From Beutenbergia cavernae DSM 12333 (lineage in GTDB: Bacteria; Actinomycetota; Actinomycetes; Actinomycetales; Beutenbergiaceae), in contig NC_012669.1 of the NCBI RefSeq assembly GCF_000023105.1, positions 3,225,025 through 3,289,024 of the forward strand: DNA of 64,000 nt, in the 5' to 3' direction. Below, piece after piece: positions 59,138-64,000 of this stretch. A program made the translations under genes and the position numbers. Within the stretch, counting starts at the first letter, position 1, and each line of letters starts with the position of its first letter. The notes beneath the pieces were generated by a model. It did no database searches. It was not told where the DNA came from and saw nothing but the letters and a program-made list of their open reading frames with translations.

Positions 59138-60427
59138 TCACTTCACGTAGGGGATGCCCTCGGCCGCCGGCGCACGCACGCGTCCGGCGAACCCGGCCAC
59201 CGCGAGGATCGTCACGATGTACGGGAGCATGAGCAGGAGCTGCGGCGGCACGCTCACCTCGAGCGTCGGCAGCACGGTCCGCAGGTTCTCCGAGAAGCCG
59301 AACAGCAGGGCCGCCGCGACAGCGCCCTTCGGGCTCCACCGGCCCAGGATCATCGCCGCGAGCGCGATGAAGCCGCGCCCGCCGGTCATCTCCTTGCCGA
59401 ACGCCAGACCGGACGCGACGGTGAAGAACGCCCCGCCCAGGCCAGCGATGGCCGACCCCAGGATCGCGTTGCGCCACCGGGTGCGGTTGACGTCGATGCC
59501 GACCGTGTCCGCCGCCTTCGGGTGCTCGCCGACCGCGCGCACCCTCAGGCCCCACCGGCTGCGGAACAGGTAGACCTGCAGGGCGATGACGACGACGTAC
59601 ATGAGGTACACGAGCACCGTCTGCCGGAACAGGACGGGTCCGATCAGCGGGATCTCCGACAGCACCGGGATCGGCACCGTCGGCAGCGGCGTGCGCCGGT
59701 TCCACGCGTCGTGCTCGGTCAGCACCGTCGAGAACAGGAAGCTCGTCAGGCCGATCACGAGGACGTTGAGCACGACGCCCACGATGATCTGGTTGACCTG
59801 GTACTTGATCGAGAAGAACACGAGCAGCACGCCGACGCCGGCACCCGCGATCGGGGCGGCGACGAGCCCGAGGTAGGCGCTCGTCGTCAGCGACGCCACG
59901 ACGGCGGCGAGGAACGCCCCGGCGAGCAGCTGGCCCTCGATCGCGATGTTCACGATGCCGACCCGCTCGCAGACGACGCCGCTCAGCGCACCGAAGATCA
60001 GCGGCGTCGCGAGGAACAGCGCGCCCGCGAGGATGCCCGTCAGCGCGACGACCTGGGTCTTGCCCGCCCCGATCGAGACGAGGAACGCCAGGACGAGCAG
60101 GACGCCGAAGACGACGCCGACCCACGTGCCCACGGGGCGCCGTCGGACGGCCTGCACCCAGGAGAACGCGGCCAGGCCCAGCGCGAGCAGCACGAGCACC
60201 CACGTCGTCGCCGCGGCGGGGACGACCAGCAGCGGGAGCTGCCACAGGTCGGCCCCGGTGGAGACGCGGATCTGCGTGTCGCCGGCGGGTACGAGAGCCG
60301 CCATCCAGACGCCGAGCAGGCCGAGCACGGTGAACGCGATCGGCGCGCGGTAGCTGATCTTGACGGGTGCGGCACCCGGCTCGACGACGGCGTGCGGCTG
60401 CGGCTGGAGGGGCGGTGCGAGCGTCAT
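59138..60427 (-). CDS. Nucleoside ABC transporter permease (NupQ/YufQ type)
   Basis: A 429-residue BPD_transp_2 (branched-chain/ribose-type) permease with about ten helices. LSGVVCERVGIVNIAIEGQLLAGAF is the conserved nucleoside-transporter segment, and RAVGEHPKAADTVGI the cytoplasmic coupling loop with the ATPase. A long N-terminal extension of about 130 residues carries three extra helices. ATG at 60425-60427 overlaps the other permease's stop by 4 nt. Confidence 0.92.
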   Translation of the reverse strand: MTLAPPLQPQPHAVVEPGAAPVKISYRAPIAFTVLGLLGVWMAALVPAGDTQIRVSTGADLWQLPLLVVPAAATTWVLVLLALGLAAFSWVQAVRRRPVGTWVGVVFGVLLVLAFLVSIGAGKTQVVALTGILAGALFLATPLIFGALSGVVCERVGIVNIAIEGQLLAGAFLAAVVASLTTSAYLGLVAAPIAGAGVGVLLVFFSIKYQVNQIIVGVVLNVLVIGLTSFLFSTVLTEHDAWNRRTPLPTVPIPVLSEIPLIGPVLFRQTVLVYLMYVVVIALQVYLFRSRWGLRVRAVGEHPKAADTVGIDVNRTRWRNAILGSAIAGLGGAFFTVASGLAFGKEMTGGRGFIALAAMILGRWSPKGAVAAALLFGFSENLRTVLPTLEVSVPPQLLLMLPYIVTILAVAGFAGRVRAPAAEGIPYVK

Positions 60428-61671
60428 GCGAGCGCCTCCGAGCGACGACGGGCGCCGGGGGCCGGCAGCCGGAACACCGACCTGACCAACGGGGGCGCAG
60501 CGATGAACAGGACGATGAGCGACTGGAGCACGAGGACCAGGTCGATCGGCGTCCCGGTGCGGGTCTGCATGAGACGCCCGCCCGCCGCGAACGCGCCGAA
60601 CAGCAGGCCGGCGAGCACGGTCCCGAGCGGCTTCGAGCGGCCGAGCAGCGCGACGGTGATCGCGTCGAAGCCGACGGTCCCCGCGATGGACCCGGTGAGG
60701 TTGCGCTCCGTCCCGAGGAGCTGCATCCCGCCACCGAGGCCGGCCAGCGCGCCGGCGATCGCCATGACGGCCACCGTGACGCCGGCGACCGAGATGCCGG
60801 CAGTACGGGCGGCGTTCGCGTTGGAGCCGACGGCGCGGAAGCGGAACCCGAGCACCGAACGCTCCATGAGCCACCACACCCCGACCGCGGCGAGCAGCGC
60901 CAGCACGAACCCGAGGTGCAGGCGGAACCCCGGCCCGAGGAGCAGCGGCAGCATCGCGGAGTCCCGGACCGGCTTGGCGACCTGCGGGGTCCCGCTCTCG
61001 AAGACGCGCAGCGTGAGCACGTACAGCACCAGGTACACCGCGATGTTGTTGAGCATGATCGTGACGATGACCTCGTGGGCGCCGGTGCGCGCCTTGAGGA
61101 CGCCGGCGATCCCCGCCCACACCGCGCCTCCGACGGCCGCTCCGACGAGCGCGACGAAGACGTGCAGCACACCGGGAAGCTGCAGCGTGAAGCCGAGGTA
61201 GGAGGCGAGGATCGCACCGAGGATCATCTGGCCCTGGGCGCCGATGTTGAACAGCCCGGAGCGGAAGCCGATGCCGATCCCCAGGCCGGCCAGGATGAGC
61301 GGCACCGAGATCGTCATCGTCTCGGTGATCGGCCGGACGGCGCGCTGGAAGGACGTGGCCTGCCAGTCCACGATCGCCCCCTGCAGGAGCGCGCTGTAGG
61401 CGGCGAAGACGGCGTCCCACGCCGCGGCGAGGAAGTCGGCCGGCCGAGCGAAGAAGTAGACGGCGGCGGCCTGCACGTCCGGGTCGGCGGCGATGACGAG
61501 CACCGCACCGATGACGAGCGCCAGCACGATCGCGGCGAGCGTCATCACCCACGACGAGGACAGGATGTCCCGGAGCAGGCTCTCGCTGCGGGTCGGGCCG
61601 GCCTCGCTCGTGTCGGGCGGGAGCGTGGCCGGTGGGGGCGTGGCCGGTGGGGGCGCCTGAGACTCGGTCAT
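60424..61671 (-). CDS. Nucleoside ABC transporter permease (NupP/YufP type)
   Basis: A 415-residue permease partner with about ten helices. GIGFRSGLFNIGAQGQMILGAI and RAVGSNANAARTAGIS are the family-specific segments. The N-terminal 30 residues are Pro-rich and unstructured. It overlaps both neighbours by 4 nt (stop of ATPase 61668, start of the second permease), so the three form a tightly coupled unit. Confidence 0.92.
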   Translation of the reverse strand: MTESQAPPPATPPPATLPPDTSEAGPTRSESLLRDILSSSWVMTLAAIVLALVIGAVLVIAADPDVQAAAVYFFARPADFLAAAWDAVFAAYSALLQGAIVDWQATSFQRAVRPITETMTISVPLILAGLGIGIGFRSGLFNIGAQGQMILGAILASYLGFTLQLPGVLHVFVALVGAAVGGAVWAGIAGVLKARTGAHEVIVTIMLNNIAVYLVLYVLTLRVFESGTPQVAKPVRDSAMLPLLLGPGFRLHLGFVLALLAAVGVWWLMERSVLGFRFRAVGSNANAARTAGISVAGVTVAVMAIAGALAGLGGGMQLLGTERNLTGSIAGTVGFDAITVALLGRSKPLGTVLAGLLFGAFAAGGRLMQTRTGTPIDLVLVLQSLIVLFIAAPPLVRSVFRLPAPGARRRSEALA

Positions 61672-63251
61672 GCCGGGTCCTCCTCGGTCTCGGCCTGCAG
61701 GTCGGCCTCCGCGAGCACCGTGTGGTGCTCGGCGGACTGCGCGCGCGCCTCCTCGAGCGGGACGCCGGCCATCATGAGGCCGAGCACGTCGCGGTCCTCG
61801 CCGCCGGGGACGACGCCGACGACCCGGCCCCGGTACATGACGGCGATCCGGTCGGCGAGCGCCACCACCTCGTCCAGCTCCGTCGAGACGATGAGCACGG
61901 CGCTGCCGTGGTCACGCTCGGCGACCAGCCGCGAGTGGACGAACTCGATCGACCCGACGTCGAGGCCACGGGTGGGCTGGGAGGCGACGAGCAGGCGCAG
62001 CTCGCGGGACATCTCGCGGGCGAGCACGACCTTCTGCTGGTTCCCGCCCGACAGGGTGCTCGCCGGGACCTCGGGCGAGGTCGTCCGCACGTCGAACTCG
62101 GCGATCCGCTGCTGAGCGTTCTCCTCCAGCCGCCCCCGGTCGATCGCGCCCCCGCGGGAGTACGGGCGGGCACCGACCAGGTCGAGCACCAGGTTCTCGG
62201 TGATGGAGAAGTCGGCGATGATCCCGTCGGTGCTGCGGTCCTCCGGCACGAAGCCGAGCCCGGCGTCGAGCCGTTCGCGGACCGAGAGCGGGCCGAGATC
62301 GCGGCCGTCGAGCTCGATCGTCCCGGCGGTCGGGGCCACGACCCCGAGGATCGCCTCCGTGAGCTCGGTCTGGCCGTTGCCCTGCACCCCCGCCACCGCG
62401 AGGATCTCCCCGCGCGCGACCTCCAGATCGACGCCGTCGAGCACCGGCAGCCCCGCGGCGTCCGTGACGACCAGCCCACGCACCACCAGGCTGCTCGGCC
62501 CGGGCGTCGCCGCCTCTTTCGCCACCCCCAGCTCGACCGACCGGCCGACCATCAGCGAGGCGAGCTCCTTCTCGGACGCGCTCGGCTCGGCCGAGCCGAC
62601 CACCCGGCCGCGCCGGATCACGGTGATCCGGTCGGCGATCGCCTTGACCTCGCGGAGCTTGTGGGTGATGAAGAGGATCGACGTGCCGGCGGCCTTGAGC
62701 TGGCGCATGATCTCGATGAGCTCGTCGGTCTCCTGCGGCGTGAGCACCGCCGTCGGCTCGTCGAGGATGAGCACGCGCGCCTCGCGGGAGAGCGCCTTGA
62801 TGATCTCGACCCGCTGCTGGACGCCGACCGGGAGGTCCTCGATCCGCGTGTCGGGATCGACGCCGAACCCGAACCGCGCCGCCATGTCGGTGACGATCGC
62901 GCGTGCGCGCGGCAGGTTGATCAGGCCCGCGGCCTGCGTCGGCTCGTAGCCGAGCACGACGTTCTCCGCCACGGTGAAGACCGGCACGAGCATGAAGTGC
63001 TGGTGGACCATGCCGATGCCGGCGGCGATCGCGTCGCCCGGTCCGGTGAACCGCGCGGGCTCGCCGTCGACGACGATCTCACCGGCGTCGGGCTCGTACA
63101 GCCCGTAGAGCACGTTCATGAGCGTGGACTTGCCCGCCCCGTTCTCGCCGAGGAGAGCGTGGATCTCGCCGGGCTCGACCACGAGGTCGATGCCGTCGTT
63201 CGCGACCAGGTCGCCGAACCGCTTGGTGATCCCGCGCAGCTCCAGCCTCAT
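61668..63251 (-). CDS. Nucleoside/sugar ABC transporter ATPase with two ABC domains
   Basis: A 527-residue double-ABC ATPase (NupO/YufO, RbsA-like). First domain: GENGAGKS, Walker B LILDEPTAVL, and LPVGVQQRVE in place of the signature LSGGQ. Second domain: VQGNGQTE in place of a Walker A (degenerate, no GKS), TLSGGNQQKVVLA and VASQPTRGLD. The degenerate second site is usual in this family. ATG at 63251 has GAGGAG about 6 nt upstream; the frame reaches 63272. Confidence 0.93.
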   Translation of the reverse strand: MRLELRGITKRFGDLVANDGIDLVVEPGEIHALLGENGAGKSTLMNVLYGLYEPDAGEIVVDGEPARFTGPGDAIAAGIGMVHQHFMLVPVFTVAENVVLGYEPTQAAGLINLPRARAIVTDMAARFGFGVDPDTRIEDLPVGVQQRVEIIKALSREARVLILDEPTAVLTPQETDELIEIMRQLKAAGTSILFITHKLREVKAIADRITVIRRGRVVGSAEPSASEKELASLMVGRSVELGVAKEAATPGPSSLVVRGLVVTDAAGLPVLDGVDLEVARGEILAVAGVQGNGQTELTEAILGVVAPTAGTIELDGRDLGPLSVRERLDAGLGFVPEDRSTDGIIADFSITENLVLDLVGARPYSRGGAIDRGRLEENAQQRIAEFDVRTTSPEVPASTLSGGNQQKVVLAREMSRELRLLVASQPTRGLDVGSIEFVHSRLVAERDHGSAVLIVSTELDEVVALADRIAVMYRGRVVGVVPGGEDRDVLGLMMAGVPLEEARAQSAEHHTVLAEADLQAETEEDPA

Positions 63252-63334
63252 CGGCCACTCCTCACCGAGCACTCCTCACGGCCAGTGCGGCTCACTGTGC
63301 CGCGTTGTCCCTCGATCTGCACCCCCCGCACGAA

Positions 63335-63371
63335 CACCGGTGGTCCGGGCGCATCGCCCGGACCACCGGTG
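63335..63371. promoter_or_regulatory. Intra-operon hairpin between BMP and ATPase genes
   Basis: Arms 63335-63351 and 63355-63371 pair perfectly over 17 bp around CAT. It lies 21 nt past the stop of the binding-protein gene and 84 nt before the ATPase start. It can act as a partial terminator or stabilise the upstream mRNA, both typical between a binding-protein gene and its transporter genes. Confidence 0.75.
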
Positions 63372-63391
63372 ATTCGCGTCGTTCGCGGGGA

Positions 63392-64000
63392 TCAGGGGGT
63401 GTTCGGGGACTCGACGACGAGCTCGCCCGAGATGATCTGCTCCCGGAGCTCGGCCACCCGGTCCACGACGTCCGCCGGGACCGCGTCCTCGAAGTCGTGG
63501 AACGGCGCGAGCGCCACGCCCTCGTTCTCGAGCGTGCCGACGTACGGCTCGCTGGAGAAGTTGCCCTGCGAGGCCTCGTCGATGGAGTCGAACACCGCCG
63601 CGCCGATCTCCTTCACGACGGACGTGAGGATGATGTCGCCGTACTCGGTCGACTCGAAGCCGTCGGAGTCGACCCAGATGATCCGGGTGCCCTCGACGCC
63701 CTCGGCGGCCGCGGCGGCACCGAGACCGACGGGACCGGCGACCGGCATCACGATGTCGGCGTTCTGGTTGAGGAAGCCCTGGGTGATGTTCTGCCCGTTG
63801 GCCTGGGTCTCGAAGTCGCCGGAGAACTGGCCGTCCTGCGTCTCCTTGTCCCAACCGAGCACCTGGACGTCGTCACCGCTGTCGGTGTTCCACTGGGCGA
63901 CGCCGTCGACGAAGCCGTCCATGAAGATGTTCACCGACGGGATCGGGAGGCCGCCGAACGTGCCGACGACGCCGGTCTCGGTCTGCGACCCGGCGACGTA
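63392..64000 (-). CDS. BMP-family substrate-binding lipoprotein, C-terminal part
   Basis: The last 202 residues are in the window; the N-terminus with the expected lipobox lies beyond the right edge. FGGLPIPSVNIFMDGFVDGV, NQNADIVMPVAGPVG, TRIIWVDSDGFESTEYGDIILTS and FHDFEDAVPADVVDRV are typical of Med/BMP nucleoside-binding proteins (PnrA/BmpA). It delivers purine and pyrimidine nucleosides to the transporter encoded directly downstream. First visible gene of the BMP-ATPase-permease-permease-cdd operon. Confidence 0.9.
   Translation of the reverse strand, partial: YVAGSQTETGVVGTFGGLPIPSVNIFMDGFVDGVAQWNTDSGDDVQVLGWDKETQDGQFSGDFETQANGQNITQGFLNQNADIVMPVAGPVGLGAAAAAEGVEGTRIIWVDSDGFESTEYGDIILTSVVKEIGAAVFDSIDEASQGNFSSEPYVGTLENEGVALAPFHDFEDAVPADVVDRVAELREQIISGELVVESPNTP

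Noticed and set aside
61668-63251. Degenerate second Walker A in the nucleoside-transporter ATPase as an inactivating mutation
   Set aside because: Double-ABC ATPases of the RbsA/NupO group normally have one degenerate site.
1-64000. Search for tRNA, rRNA, IS element, integrase, attachment site or phage gene
   Set aside because: No cloverleaf, rRNA-like stretch, transposase motif or direct-repeat boundary was recognised by reading; short RNAs could still be missed.

Overview
The window is chromosomal DNA of a high-GC actinobacterium. A member of the Micrococcales close to Cellulomonas, Cellulosimicrobium or Isoptericola is my best guess, from gene order and protein style rather than a database search. 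Lineage markers are a WhiB-family regulator with an AT-hook, a mycoredoxin, a mycothiol-dependent enzyme of the maleylpyruvate isomerase family, the AdnA/AdnB helicase-nuclease pair, and DUF3107, DUF3117 and DUF3152 proteins. I see no rRNA, tRNA, prophage, transposase or CRISPR array. The coding content looks like ordinary core chromosome, with a few lineage-specific insertions.

Layout. (1) Positions 1-24 kb follow the order known from Mycobacterium tuberculosis Rv3194c-Rv3211 (from memory): a PDZ/Lon-like protease (cut by the window edge), a DUF2342 metalloprotease, a YgjP-like metallopeptidase, a ThiF/TOMM-like protein, whiB7 with its promoter and long leader, an inserted ABC exporter and PhoD phosphatase, uvrD2, mycoredoxin, nudC, a phosphotransferase, adnB-adnA, a DUF3152 protease, DUF3107, a ferritin-like protein and a DEAD-box helicase. 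(2) 24-30 kb holds a YciO-type protein, MarC, a PHP phosphoesterase, an aminopeptidase P, a DUF2079 membrane protein and a general-stress protein. (3) 30-45 kb resembles M. tuberculosis Rv1202-Rv1232c: MgtE_N-CBS, DUF1003, mrp, tatB, htrA, anti-sigma factor, sigE, O-methyltransferase, leucyl aminopeptidase, DUF3117, a GT-C mannosyltransferase, a LOG-family protein and dapE. (4) 45-64 kb resembles Rv3303c-Rv3315c: an ABC-F protein, lpdA, purine nucleoside phosphorylase, phosphomannomutase, MarR, adenosine deaminase, thymidine phosphorylase, cytidine deaminase and a BMP-type nucleoside ABC transporter (cut by the right edge).

How the genes work together. AdnA, AdnB and UvrD2 serve double-strand-break processing and repair. 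SigE, its zinc anti-sigma factor, HtrA and TatB form the envelope-stress block. The 49-64 kb block is a nucleoside uptake and salvage pathway: the BMP/ABC transporter imports nucleosides, Add, Cdd, PNP and DeoA break them down, and the phosphopentomutase/phosphomannomutase-type enzyme can feed the pentose phosphate onward. WhiB7 and the ABC-F ATPase are two antibiotic-response genes; each sits behind a leader with a candidate upstream ORF and RNA structure.

Regulation visible in the sequence. Many genes carry a TANNNT -10 box exactly 6-7 nt before the start codon, the signature of leaderless mRNAs. Inside operons, 4-nt ATGA/GTGA overlaps are common. The most interesting signals are regulatory: the ThiF-like ORF with no stop before a strong hairpin, the whiB7 promoter and leader, the ABC-F leader, a candidate SigE autoregulatory promoter, a 71-bp inverted-repeat element in two copies, and a 17-bp-stem hairpin inside the nucleoside-transporter operon. 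I did not find a clearly new multi-gene system.
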